The translations under genes were made by a program, and so were the position numbers. Source: Phycisphaerales bacterium (GTDB taxonomy: Bacteria > Planctomycetota > Phycisphaerae > UBA1845). From it: a stretch of DNA of 64,000 nt. Positions within the stretch are counted from its first letter, which is position 1, and every line of letters begins with the position of its first letter. The notes under the pieces were generated by a model. It ran no database searches, was not told the origin of the DNA, and saw only the letters and a list, made by a program, of their open reading frames with translations. Of this stretch, positions 17,849-26,597 are shown one piece after another. The stretch is taken from positions 37,357 to 101,356 of the forward strand of contig JABFSN010000049.1 in assembly GCA_013140575.1 (NCBI GenBank), read 5' to 3'.

Positions 17849-19429
17849 ATGAACAGGCGAGTCGTCCGAACCTGCCGCGCGGTTGCCGTCAGCCTGGTCG
17901 TCGGGCTGACGGCGCCGGCGGCGCGGGGCGAGACCATCACCGTGTCGGCCGCGGCCAGCCTGACCGACGCCATGAACGCGATCCGCGATTCGTTCGTGCG
18001 CGAGCACCGCGCCATCACCGTGGATTTGAATTTCGGCGCGTCCAATCACCTGCAACGGCAGATCGAGGCCGGCGCCGGACGCGGCGTGGACGTATTTGCG
18101 TCGGCGGGTGACGCGCCGATGGATGCGTTGATTGCGACCGGGCTGGTCGACGCGGCCGATCGTCACGTGTTCGCCATCAACACCCTGGTGCTGGTCTGTC
18201 CACCCGAAAATCCGACCGAAATCGCGTCGTTTGACGCATTGACGCGCGATTCAGTTCGCCGAATCGCGCTGGGGGCGGCGGAAACGCCTGTGGGACGATA
18301 CAGCCGGCAATCGTTGGAACATTTGGGGATATCAGGCGCCGTCGAAAAGAAAGTGGTCTACGCGATCCACGTCCGGCAGGCGCTCGATTACGTCATGCGC
18401 GGAGAGGTCGACGCCGCGCTCGTTTTCGCGACGGACGCTGCGTCGGCAGGAAGTGGCGTCGTCGTCGCGGCGACGGCCGATCCGTCGTGGCACGAACCGA
18501 TCCGGTATCCGATCGCGGTGTTGCGGAATAGCGCGCACCCGGCGGCGGCGCGGGCGTTCACGGCGTTCGTCCTGTCCGGCGCGGGGCAGCTCGTGCTGCA
18601 CACGCATGGATTCGGGTCGGCGTCGAGCGGCACGAACGACGGCGTGGCGTCAATGGACGAAGTGAACCCGCCGGCGGAGTCGGTCACGGGGTATCCGGCG
18701 TCGAATGTCGGTGACATGGGACTGAATGGGCATGAATCCCGCGGCGGCGGATGGCGCGACATCTGGACGGCGATGAAGCTCTCGATCATCGCGTCCGTCG
18801 GGGCGATGGTAATTGTCGTGCCGGTGGGAACGGCATTGGGATTGTTGCTGTCGCGGCGGCGATTCATCGGGCGGGAACTGCTCGACGCGGTGCTGACGTT
18901 GCCGATGATCCTGCCCCCGACGGTGACGGGATACTATCTGATCGTGTTGTTCGCGTCGGCGTCGCCGGTCGGGCGATTGCTTGAATCAGCGACGGGAATT
19001 CGCGTCGTTCTGACCATGTGGGGGGCGACAATGGCGTCGGCCGTGGTCGCCCTTCCGCTGATGGTTCGGTCGGCACGGGCGGCGTTTGACGGCGTGGATC
19101 GCGACATGGAATTGGCGTCGTACACGCTGGGCAGGCGGCGTGTGCGGACGTTTTGGGCCGTGACCCTGCCGCTGGCCCGCAACGGCCTGCTGGCCGGGGC
19201 GGTCTTGAGTTTCGCCCGGGCGATCGGCGAATTCGGAGCCACGTTCATGCTCGCGGGGATCATCCCCGGCCGGACCATGACCATGCCCAGCGCCATTTTT
19301 CACGCATTCACCAACCACGACGACGGCATGGTTCAGACGTTGGTGTTGATTCTGACGCTGTTTTCGGTGGCCGTCATCTACCTGACAAACCGCTTGAATG
19401 TGCGTTTGACCGTTCGGGCCGCGGAATAA
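17849..19429 (+). CDS. Molybdate ABC transporter: fused periplasmic ModA and permease ModB
   Basis: One 526-residue protein joins two normally separate subunits. Residues 1-29 are a signal peptide or anchor, and 30-265 match ModA (TITVSAAASLTDAMNAI, FNFGASNHLQRQIEAG-like segment, TPVGRYSRQSLEHLG). A linker of about 30-45 residues leads to ModB (from about 300), with five or so membrane helices. It carries the permease EAA-like loop (DMELASYTLGRRRVRTFWAVTLP) and ARAIGEFGATFMLAG. Fusion tethers the binding protein to its permease. The ATPase modC begins six bases after the stop, so both are one transcription unit. Molybdate is the likely substrate; tungstate cannot be excluded. Confidence 0.9.
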   Translation: MNRRVVRTCRAVAVSLVVGLTAPAARGETITVSAAASLTDAMNAIRDSFVREHRAITVDLNFGASNHLQRQIEAGAGRGVDVFASAGDAPMDALIATGLVDAADRHVFAINTLVLVCPPENPTEIASFDALTRDSVRRIALGAAETPVGRYSRQSLEHLGISGAVEKKVVYAIHVRQALDYVMRGEVDAALVFATDAASAGSGVVVAATADPSWHEPIRYPIAVLRNSAHPAAARAFTAFVLSGAGQLVLHTHGFGSASSGTNDGVASMDEVNPPAESVTGYPASNVGDMGLNGHESRGGGWRDIWTAMKLSIIASVGAMVIVVPVGTALGLLLSRRRFIGRELLDAVLTLPMILPPTVTGYYLIVLFASASPVGRLLESATGIRVVLTMWGATMASAVVALPLMVRSARAAFDGVDRDMELASYTLGRRRVRTFWAVTLPLARNGLLAGAVLSFARAIGEFGATFMLAGIIPGRTMTMPSAIFHAFTNHDDGMVQTLVLILTLFSVAVIYLTNRLNVRLTVRAAE

Positions 19430-19435
19430 CCGACC

Positions 19436-20524
19436 ATGTTGGTTGTCGACATTCAAAAACGCATCGGGACCATCGACTTGACCGTGCGGTTCGAGCACCG
19501 CGCGGGCATTCTGATCCTGTTCGGCCCGAGCGGCGCCGGCAAGACGACGACGCTGCGCGTGATCGCGGGCATGGATCGTCCGGACAGCGGCGAGATCGCA
19601 TTGGACGGTCGGACGATGTTCTGCGGTCGGCGGGGCATCAACGCGGCCGTTCAATCGCGGCGCTTCGGGTTCATTTTTCAACACCACAACCTGTTCCCGC
19701 ACATGACCGTCCGGCAGAACATCGCCTACGCGGCCAACGACGCCGCGCCCATCGCGCATTGGCTGGATCGATTCAACGTGGGGCATCTCGCCGACCGCTA
19801 TCCGGCGCGATTGTCGGGCGGCGAGAAGCAGCGCGTCGCATTGATCCGCTCGCTGGCCGCCCAACCGCGATTGCTATTGCTGGACGAACCGATGTCATCG
19901 GTCGATGTGGCCACGCGGCAGGTGCTGATGGAGGAACTACGCGCCGTTCAGCGCGACACCGGCGTCCCGATGATCTACGTGACCCACGAGATCGCGGAGG
20001 CCTATCGCCTCGGCGATCGGGTGCTGGTGCTGGACCGCGGGCGGGTGATTCATGACGGCGTGCCCATCGACGTGTTGCAGACCCCGACGAGCAGTTCGTT
20101 GGCCGGCTTGTCCGGCGCCGAAAACATTATTCGCGGCGTGGTCGACGCCCATCATCCCGACGACGACACCACCGACCTGCGCGTCGATGGCGTCGTGCTG
20201 CACGTCCCGCACTGCTCGACCGCCGTCGGATCGCCCGCCGTCGTCGCAGTCCGGCCGGAAGACATTCTGATCGCCCGCCACGCGGTGACCGAAACCAGCG
20301 CCCGCAATCAACTCCGCGGTGTCGTCGTCGGCATTCAGCAGGATCGCCTGCCGCTGGTCCGCGTAAAGATTGAAAACGGCCCGACGCTCCGCGCCCGCGT
20401 CACCCGGCGTTCGATCGCATCGCTGGAACTAAACCAGGGCGCGACGGTGTACCTGGTGATCAAGGCCTGGGCGTTTCACGTGGTCGATGACGAGATCACT
20501 CACGATCCCTCACCGTTGAAATGA
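19436..20524 (+). CDS. modC: Molybdate ABC transporter ATP-binding protein ModC
   Basis: A 362-residue ABC ATPase that powers molybdate import. Walker A is GPSGAGKTTTL (about 30-40), the Q-loop region FGFIFQHHNLFPHMTV, the signature LSGGEKQRVALIRSL, and Walker B LLLLDEPMSSVD, followed by the switch His in YVTHE. The C-terminal part (from about 235) has the regulatory MOP/TOBE-like region with VRPEDILIA. It is six bases downstream of the fused modA-modB gene on the same strand. moaC, for molybdenum cofactor synthesis, lies in the same window near 58.5 kb. Confidence 0.93.
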   Translation: MLVVDIQKRIGTIDLTVRFEHRAGILILFGPSGAGKTTTLRVIAGMDRPDSGEIALDGRTMFCGRRGINAAVQSRRFGFIFQHHNLFPHMTVRQNIAYAANDAAPIAHWLDRFNVGHLADRYPARLSGGEKQRVALIRSLAAQPRLLLLDEPMSSVDVATRQVLMEELRAVQRDTGVPMIYVTHEIAEAYRLGDRVLVLDRGRVIHDGVPIDVLQTPTSSSLAGLSGAENIIRGVVDAHHPDDDTTDLRVDGVVLHVPHCSTAVGSPAVVAVRPEDILIARHAVTETSARNQLRGVVVGIQQDRLPLVRVKIENGPTLRARVTRRSIASLELNQGATVYLVIKAWAFHVVDDEITHDPSPLK

Positions 20525-20606
20525 TCTCCCCGATTGGGGCAATGGCGAATTGCTGCCCTGAACGCAAACGGCTACGATATTGGTCCGGGCGACGCGGAGG
20601 GTTCCG

Positions 20607-21989
20607 ATGGCTTTGGACCTGATAGTCACTAGCAAGAAGCTTGCGAAGCTATTGAAGCAAGCTGCCCAGCTGTGTGAATTCGACGGGGACTACGCTCCAG
20701 CTAAACCGGCCTTCGATGATGTAATCTCTCATTTCAATCATCACATTCGTGAACTCCGCAAAGCCCATCCAGCGCATTTCGCTGAGGTCGAGGCGCTGAC
20801 GTCGTTACCTCGCATGGGCGGCGATCTATTAGTCTGCAATCGGATTGAATATGTTCTGGAGGCGATCACCCAATTGATACAGACTTCCGAGAAGTCCGCG
20901 ATTGGCGAGGCGGCCAAACGGGCTTCGGCAGTGACCAGGGAGCAAATCGGGCCCTGGACAATCGTGAAGCAACTACCCGGCGGAGGGCAAAGCACAACAT
21001 GGCTTGTTATTGGGGATGAGAGCTTGGGCGATGAACGATTCGTTTTGAAGCGGCTGCGAGGCGACGACTCCAAGGCCTTAAACCGCTTCAAATCCGAGAT
21101 CGAAGCGTGCAAGAGCTTGAACCATCCGAACATTGTGAAGATTGTTGACTATACACTTGACGGAGCTCCGCCATACATGGTTAGCGAGTTCTGCGAGTCA
21201 GGGGCGCTCGACCACTATCCGCGGTTGAATACAATGAGCGAACTGGAACGGCTTCGGCTGTTCGCAAGCATATCCGAAGGCGTAGCGTGCGCGCACGACC
21301 GCAAAATCGTGCATCGGGACTTGAAGCCGGGAAATATCTTCGTTCGCGGCGATGGCGCGCGCGTTGTCGGTGACTTTGGAATATGCTTTCTACAAGATGG
21401 TCATTTACGCGACACGTCCACAAACGAGCGCGTCGGACCAAGGTACTTCATGGCTCCCGAACTGGCGGAAGGGCGGGCAGACCCCATCATGCCCGCTTCC
21501 GATGTCTACTCCCTCGGCAAGCTCCTGTATTGGTTGATGCGTAACGACGGCCGCATTTTCGATCGCGAAAGGCATCGGCTTCCAGAATGGGACTTGACGA
21601 AGACAATGCCGTCAACGGCGACGACGCTCGTATACGATTTGCTGGACAAGTGCATTGTGGAGAGCCCCGGCGCACGGATTCCATCGGCCCGTGGAGTGGC
21701 CGATCAAACCCATACGATTGTTCAACGACTTGAAGCCGGTGGGCGACCGACAGACTTGGGTGTTCCGTCGCGGTGCGTATGGTGTGGGATGGGCGAATAC
21801 AAGGTCCACGCGGACGACGAATATGTGACGAAGCAGGACTACAACAGCCGTCACGTCGAAGACCTTGGACTAAAGTCCGAAGGAGATGGCAATTCTTCCT
21901 GGATTATCTTGATTTGCAATTACTGCGGGAATATCCAGATGTTTCGTCCGGGCTTTTTGCATGTTCGCCAAAATTGGAGACGTCCCTGA
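20607..21989 (+). CDS. Serine/threonine protein kinase with N-terminal helical domain and C-terminal zinc ribbon
   Basis: A 460-residue soluble Hanks-type kinase. Residues 1-115 form an unrecognised, mostly helical domain. The kinase domain (about 120-375) has a glycine-rich loop (LPGGGQSTTW), the ATP-binding Lys in FVLKRLR (Lys148), catalytic HRDLKPGN (Asp238), GDFGIC (Asp256) and a MAPEL motif, so it should be active. The last 85 residues carry CVWCG and CNYCG pairs, a likely zinc ribbon, instead of the usual transmembrane/PASTA sensor region. Codon and base use are visibly less GC-rich than flanking genes, which hints at transfer. I chose the ATG at 20607, with AGGGT upstream. Targets are unknown. 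Confidence 0.85.
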   Translation: MALDLIVTSKKLAKLLKQAAQLCEFDGDYAPAKPAFDDVISHFNHHIRELRKAHPAHFAEVEALTSLPRMGGDLLVCNRIEYVLEAITQLIQTSEKSAIGEAAKRASAVTREQIGPWTIVKQLPGGGQSTTWLVIGDESLGDERFVLKRLRGDDSKALNRFKSEIEACKSLNHPNIVKIVDYTLDGAPPYMVSEFCESGALDHYPRLNTMSELERLRLFASISEGVACAHDRKIVHRDLKPGNIFVRGDGARVVGDFGICFLQDGHLRDTSTNERVGPRYFMAPELAEGRADPIMPASDVYSLGKLLYWLMRNDGRIFDRERHRLPEWDLTKTMPSTATTLVYDLLDKCIVESPGARIPSARGVADQTHTIVQRLEAGGRPTDLGVPSRCVWCGMGEYKVHADDEYVTKQDYNSRHVEDLGLKSEGDGNSSWIILICNYCGNIQMFRPGFLHVRQNWRRP

Positions 21990-22502
21990 TCTGGTCGGGT
22001 GGCCCATTCTTTGCGATAGCAAAGCGTGGGGTCACGATGCTCGAACGGAGCGGGCGGCGTCCAGGCGTGAAACGTGTACGATTCCATTCGTCACGAGGCG
22101 TTGTGGATTGGTCACACCGGTCGAATACCACCGCTGGCCCCCGTCGTCGTCGCGTCGAATCATCGTAACCCGGCGACGCATACGCCGCCGCATCGCTGCG
22201 CGATGGACGGGACGCCCGGCACTCGGATGAAATCCGCGGACTTCGGCGTGTCGGCCGTGCAACCCATCAGGCCGAAGGCCTGTTCGTTCGTAGCCGGGGG
22301 TGGAGGTCGCGGGAGCGACCGACACCCCCGGAATGCCGCCCGCGTAGAATCCGACCCCGTAGGGGTCGTCGTGGCGTCGTGCGTTGGGTTGTCGTAATGA
22401 CGACCACCCCGTCGGGGTGGAATGGACTGCGACGATCGACGTACCGGGGGTCGCGTTGCGCTTGACCCCCGGCTACGGACGACGAGACCTTCGGCCTCGA
22501 TG
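21990..22502. repeat. Repeat-rich spacer with a family D palindrome
   Basis: Positions 22291-22331 hold CCGGGGGTG...CACCCCCGG with an inner GGTCGCgggaGCGACC. They are preceded by GGCCGAAGGCC and followed by GACCCCgtaGGGGTC, CACCCCgtcGGGGTG and another GGGGTC...GACCCCC. No gene is supported here; frames across it are repeat-derived. Confidence 0.7.
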
Positions 22503-22913
22503 CTACGAAGCGAACGGGTTAATGATTTCGAGGTCTCCGGGCGGGGGTCGGCCCGGGAGGTCCTCGGTATACAGACGCGTGACACCCGCCTCCAGACACG
22601 CGCCGACCAGCATCGCGTCCCAGAACGACCACTGCTGTTCGACGTGCAGCACGCGAGCGCGTTGGAGCACGGTCGGCGACGGAACAATCAGCCCGTAGGT
22701 CTCCACGAATTGGGCGAGCAAGTTCCAGGCTTGGACCGGCGCAAGTCCATGCGCTGCGAGCTTGCGCGAACTGGCCACGAATTCGGCGGCCGCCTGCCAC
22801 AGCAAGACGCCGTCGGGAGCGCCGTGCAGCACTTGCGTGGCGATCGATTGTTTTCGGGCGTCGCGAGCGTCCGCGGCATAAAGTAGGATGTTGGTGTCGA
22901 AGGTGACGATCAC
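22503..22913 (-). CDS. PIN-domain ribonuclease toxin (VapC-like)
   Basis: A 136-residue PIN-fold nuclease. The first acidic residue is in VTFDTNILLYA, a middle Glu in AAAEFVAS, and the third site in WSFWDAMLVGACLEAG, followed by the final acid in YTEDL. These are the metal-binding acids of VapC toxins, which usually cleave tRNA or rRNA. Its ATG overlaps the stop of the DUF104-like antitoxin gene by four bases, the normal arrangement of a toxin-antitoxin pair. It is complete and looks functional. Confidence 0.9.
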   Translation of the reverse strand: MIVTFDTNILLYAADARDARKQSIATQVLHGAPDGVLLWQAAAEFVASSRKLAAHGLAPVQAWNLLAQFVETYGLIVPSPTVLQRARVLHVEQQWSFWDAMLVGACLEAGVTRLYTEDLPGRPPPGDLEIINPFAS

Positions 22914-23134
22914 CGTTCGTGCAGCTCGTCGCGCGAAGGATAGGGGCCGCCGTGCGAAAACGTGCTGTTACTCAGGCTGTCCAGGAGCCGATTCATCGCG
23001 GCCGCCCGATCGTCCGCGGGCGACCCGTCGATCGGCTCAATGGCCAGCCGCACCCGCTGCCGTTCGGGGAGCTGCAGGGCTTCCAACGGCTTCAGGACGC
23101 CGCCGGTGAAGATGGCCTCCACGTATTGGGTCAT
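22910..23134 (-). CDS. DUF104 (AF2212-like) antitoxin
   Basis: A 74-residue protein. The N-terminal half (QYVEAIFTGGVLKPLEAL, then ERQRVRLAIEP) is the DUF104 beta-hairpin that binds promoter DNA in AF2212-like antitoxins. The C-terminal half is polar and probably wraps the PIN toxin. I chose the ATG at 23134 because family similarity begins two residues later; an upstream ATG at 23170 would add 12 unlike residues. It overlaps the downstream toxin gene by four bases. Confidence 0.87.
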   Translation of the reverse strand: MTQYVEAIFTGGVLKPLEALQLPERQRVRLAIEPIDGSPADDRAAAMNRLLDSLSNSTFSHGGPYPSRDELHER

Positions 23135-23448
23135 ACCCGAATGATACGGCGCAGGGCGGACCAAGTCCACGTGATTCCGCCGTATCGGCCTGAGCGAGAC
23201 GCGCGCCGCGGTTGATATCGCTGCGACTCGCGGCCGCCAGCCGATTTCGTCGGCTCGCCGGCCGGTTTCAGAACCCCGGACGAAAGTCCGGGGCCGAACG
23301 GAGTGGACGCACGGCTCCCGCAGACGACGTGCAGCGGTCCCCTACGGCCCGCCACTTGCGTGGCGGGTTCTGATAGTTCGCTCCGAAGCGATAATCCGTG
23401 CGAGGAATGTTCAAGGCGACGTCGAATTGCGGTCTCAACACCGGCGGG
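23135..23448. repeat. Family B palindromic repeat upstream of the antitoxin gene
   Basis: CCCCGGACgaaaGTCCGGGG is at 23274-23293 and CCCGCCACttgcGTGGCGGG at 23348-23367. The outer ends TCAGAACCC (23268) and GGGTTCTGA (to 23373) bracket the unit. Otherwise nothing is recognised in this stretch. Confidence 0.75.
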
Positions 23449-25176
23449 TCAGGTCGATGCAGGCGCCTGCGGCATCAATTCGACCACCAACTCGCGAACT
23501 CGCGCCGCCGCCCGGTCCGCCGGAATCTTCTGGACTTCCCCGTCGCGGCGGAGGCCGATCTCGACCACGCCGTCGGCCAGCGCCCGCTTGCCGACCGTGA
23601 CGCGAATGGGGTTGCCGATCAGGTCGGCGTCCTTGAATTTGACGCCGGGACGCTCGTCGCGGTCGTCGAGCAAGACGTCCACGCCCGCAGCCTCCAGTTC
23701 GTCGTGCAAGCGCGCGGCACAGCCCATGACGGCCTCGTCGCGAACGTCCAACGCGCAGATGTGAACGCTGAACGGGGCGATGGTCACCGGCCAGATGATG
23801 CCGTTCTCGTCGTGAAACGCCTCGATCGCGGCGGCCATGATGCGGTTCAAGCCCATTCCGTAGCAGCCCATGATGAACGGCGCCGACTTGCCGTTGGTAT
23901 CGAGATAGTGGGCGTGCATCGCGTCGGAATACTTGGTGCCCAGTTTGAACACGTGCCCGATCTCGATGCACTTGTCGAACGCCAGCGGCGAGCCGTCCAC
24001 CGACCGATCGCCCGCGACCGCGGTGCGTATGTCGCCCGATTCCGTGATGACGAAATCGCGGCCCGCATTGACCCCGGTCAAGTGGTAATCCGTCTTGTTC
24101 GCGCCCGTCACCGCGTTGTGCATCACCGTGACGGCCTGATCGACGATGACCCGCGCGTTCAGTTTCACCGGCCCGGCAAAACCGACCTTCGCCCCCGTCG
24201 TCTTCTCGATCTGCTCCGGCGTGGCCGGCGCCAGCCCCTTGACGCCCGCGACGCGGCGGAGCTTGGCCTCGTTCACCTCGTGATCGCCGCGGACCAGTGC
24301 CATCAGAATACCGTCGGCGTGCTGATAAACGATCGACTTGATCATCCGCGCCGGCTCGCACTTCAGCAGCCGCGACACATCGTCGATCGTCGACCGCCCG
24401 GGCGTGTGAACTTCCGCCAGCGGATCAAGACCGGCGCACCCGCTATCAGGCAGCGGCGCGACGGCCGCCCGTTCCACGTTGGCCGCGTACTTGCCGTCTT
24501 CCGAACGCACCATGTAATCCTCGCCCGCGTCCGTCACCACCATGAACTCGTGCGAGGCGTCGCCGCCGATCGGCCCCGACTCGGCCTCCACCGCCCGAAA
24601 CGGCAACCCGCACCGCGTAAACACGCGGCAGTAAGCCCGGTACATCTTGTCGTACGCCACGTCCAACCCGGCCAAATCGGTGTCGAACGAATACGCGTCC
24701 TTCATCAGGAATTCGCGGGTCCGCAGCACGCCGCTTTTCGGCCGCGGCTCATCGCGGAACTTGGTCTGTATCTGATAGAAATTGATCGGCAACTGCTTGT
24801 AGCTGTGTACGTACGCCCGGGCGATGTCGGTGATGACCTCCTCGTGCGTCGGACCCAGCACCGTCCCCTTGCGGAACGCCTTGTCCGGCAGGTGGACCAG
24901 CGTCGACCCCATCGCCTCCACCCGCCCCGATTCCTGCCACAATTCCACCGGCTGCATCGCCGGCATGTGCAGCTCGATCGCCCCGGCCGCGTTCATCTCC
25001 TCGCGGATGATCGCCGTCACCTTCTGCAGGCTGCGATACCCCAACGGCAAATAGGCATACGAACCGGCCGCCACCTGCCGCAGCATCCCCGCCCGGATCA
25101 TCAAAACGTGCGACGGCACCGCCGCGTCGTGGGGCGTCTCCTTGGTCGTGGGAATGAAAAACCGCGTCCAGCGCAT
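23449..25176 (-). CDS. proS: Prolyl-tRNA synthetase, bacterial type
   Basis: A 575-residue class II aminoacyl-tRNA synthetase that charges tRNA-Pro. It begins with the family start RWTRFFIPTTKE, and motif 1 surrounds LPLGYRSLQKV. Motif 2 reads FRDEPRPKSGVLRTREF. The central region (about 225-385) is the bacterial editing insertion (LLKCEPARMIKSIVY, VRGDHEVNEAKL). Motif 3 is GCYGMGLNRI, and a C-terminal anticodon-binding domain follows. I chose the ATG at 25176, where the family start lies; 18 further residues upstream are not family-like. No strong ribosome-binding site is seen. Confidence 0.95.
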   Translation of the reverse strand: MRWTRFFIPTTKETPHDAAVPSHVLMIRAGMLRQVAAGSYAYLPLGYRSLQKVTAIIREEMNAAGAIELHMPAMQPVELWQESGRVEAMGSTLVHLPDKAFRKGTVLGPTHEEVITDIARAYVHSYKQLPINFYQIQTKFRDEPRPKSGVLRTREFLMKDAYSFDTDLAGLDVAYDKMYRAYCRVFTRCGLPFRAVEAESGPIGGDASHEFMVVTDAGEDYMVRSEDGKYAANVERAAVAPLPDSGCAGLDPLAEVHTPGRSTIDDVSRLLKCEPARMIKSIVYQHADGILMALVRGDHEVNEAKLRRVAGVKGLAPATPEQIEKTTGAKVGFAGPVKLNARVIVDQAVTVMHNAVTGANKTDYHLTGVNAGRDFVITESGDIRTAVAGDRSVDGSPLAFDKCIEIGHVFKLGTKYSDAMHAHYLDTNGKSAPFIMGCYGMGLNRIMAAAIEAFHDENGIIWPVTIAPFSVHICALDVRDEAVMGCAARLHDELEAAGVDVLLDDRDERPGVKFKDADLIGNPIRVTVGKRALADGVVEIGLRRDGEVQKIPADRAAARVRELVVELMPQAPAST

Positions 25177-25379
25177 GCCGCGACAAATAGCGGCCCCACC
25201 GATCGTTGGCAAGCCCGGACGCCCCGCCATCGCTACCGCGTGATCCGGTTGGTGCGTCCCGGTTTTTGCGATGGTTGCAGGCGTCGATCATGCGGGTAGA
25301 ATTGAGCGTCACGCCCGGCCGGGGCAAATCGGCCGGCGTCGGTTCAATCTCGCCGTGCATAATTGAACCGACCTGAACC

Positions 25380-25470
25380 GGAGAGGTGGCTGAGCGGCTG
25401 AAAGCAACGGTTTGCTAAACCGTCGTACTGGTTTAAACCGGTACCGCGGGTTCGAATCCCGCCCTCTCCG
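25380..25470 (+). tRNA. tRNA-Ser (anticodon GCT)
   Basis: A 91-nt serine tRNA with a 7-bp acceptor stem (GGAGAGG with CCTCTCC) and discriminator G. The D arm is GGCTGAGCGGCTGAAAGC. The anticodon arm is ACGGTTTGCTAAACCGT with anticodon GCT, and a long variable arm is typical of class II tRNAs. The T arm is GCGGGTTCGAATCCCGC. CCA is not encoded. It reads AGC/AGU codons. Confidence 0.97.
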
Positions 25471-25850
25471 TTTGGCGTCGCAAGGTCTCGCCATTCGCCG
25501 CTCTTTCCGGCGAAAGAACCCGTTCCCTTGATATGACACCTTGCGGCACTCGCCGACCGTCTGTCGTCACACGCCGCGCCCTTTCGCACGGTTTGGCGTC
25601 CCAACTGCGGGGATAACTGCGGGGGTCGGGTGTCATAGGTTCCCGTCGCTCGTTGCCGTTCGCGGTCCGGCGTTCCCGGCGACAAGTTCGGCAGCACCGT
25701 CAATGCGTCGGATCGTGCGTCGATGCGCCACCCGACGACGCCTGGCGGGGATCAACCGCCGTCCCGTCGCGGGGAATTGTAAACCGACCGAATCGTGTGG
25801 CAACAACCGTCCCGCGTGCGGCGTGCGCGCGTGAAGTGATCCATCACGGC
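25471..25850. other. Intergenic region after tRNA-Ser, no gene seen
   Basis: I find no convincing reading frame, terminator or repeated tRNA 3-prime end here. The position behind a tRNA-Ser and before an XRE regulator is typical of integration sites, but no integrase or attachment duplication is visible. Confidence 0.5.
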
Positions 25851-26063
25851 CTACGGCAGCAAGTCACGCGGCCGGACCCCCAGCGCCTTGGCCAGCTTGG
25901 CGATGTTCACCACGGCGACGTTGCGTTCCCCCCGTTCGATGCCCCCGATGTAGTTGCGGTGCAGCCCCGACTCGAACCCCAGCCGCTCCTGCGACCACCG
26001 TTTCCGGCCCCGCAGCCGCCGCACCCGCTCCCCGACTTGCGATTTGATGTCCCCCGTCGCCAT
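25851..26063 (-). CDS. Small XRE-family helix-turn-helix regulator
   Basis: A 70-residue protein consisting of a single Cro/CI-type HTH domain. ERVRRLRGRKRWSQERLG leads into the recognition helix region (LHRNYIGGIERGERN), and IAKLAKALGVRPRDLL closes the five-helix fold. It has no sensor or protease domain. Such small regulators are common in plasmids, phages and restriction-modification or toxin modules. No partner gene of those kinds is adjacent. The ATG at 26063 begins shortly before the fold. Confidence 0.88.
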   Translation of the reverse strand: MATGDIKSQVGERVRRLRGRKRWSQERLGFESGLHRNYIGGIERGERNVAVVNIAKLAKALGVRPRDLLP

Positions 26064-26144
26064 GACGGCTTGACATCACACTTATGAGTTGCCAAGCTAT
26101 CTACACACGATGAGTGTGATCCCGTCCCCCCGGTCGCCGACGCA

Positions 26145-26414
26145 ATGGCCCTTGCCCGCCGACAGCTTATCGGAATCGCCGCGGTCGCCGCCGTCGTCGT
26201 CGGTTTCGGGGCGTGGCGGCTGATTTCGGCCGGGAACGCCCGGCACGTGGCCCCCGACACCGCGGCCTACGTGGCCTCATCCATCCGCGAACCCTTCCAC
26301 TTGCCGAATTGCCGCTGGGCGGAGAAGATCAGCCGCGCCAATCTCGTCGGCTACGCGTCCCGTGACGACGCCCTCGCCGACGGCCATCGGCCCTGCAAGG
26401 TGTGCCGACGATGA
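26145..26414 (+). CDS. Small exported or membrane-anchored protein with Ada-type zinc-binding motif
   Basis: An 89-residue protein. Residues 1-28 form an N-terminal hydrophobic helix (QLIGIAAVAAVVVGFGAW) that acts as anchor or signal. The C-terminal 40 residues read FHLPNCRWAEKIS, then VGYASRDDALADGHRPCKVCRR. The Cys in PNC and the CKVC pair resemble the Cys4-type Ada metal-binding/helix-hairpin motif seen alone or fused to nucleases in many bacteria. The role is unknown. It is rightward, between the XRE gene and the secreted protease. Confidence 0.72.
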   Translation: MALARRQLIGIAAVAAVVVGFGAWRLISAGNARHVAPDTAAYVASSIREPFHLPNCRWAEKISRANLVGYASRDDALADGHRPCKVCRR

Positions 26415-26597
26415 TGCCTAGCGCGCATCCATTTTCGCCGGCAGCGAAGGGTAATTGCCAAAGTCGGGCCAATAATCTTCGCTTGCCGGAACCCGCCAGT
26501 GGTTGCGCTAGCTTGAATTTCGACAAGCATCGCTGTAGACTCGCCTTGAACACCGAATTCCGTCCGAACGCCACTCTAGGTAGAATTGTCGCGAGAG

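Noticed and set aside
20607..23134. A defence island made of the kinase and the PIN toxin-antitoxin pair
   Set aside because: The kinase and the pair are on opposite strands and separated by 500 bases of repeats, and no nuclease, helicase or other effector accompanies them.
25344..25703. Minus-strand frame across tRNA-Ser that contains GEGGIRTRG
   Set aside because: This peptide is the familiar artefact of translating the antisense strand of a tRNA-Ser gene.
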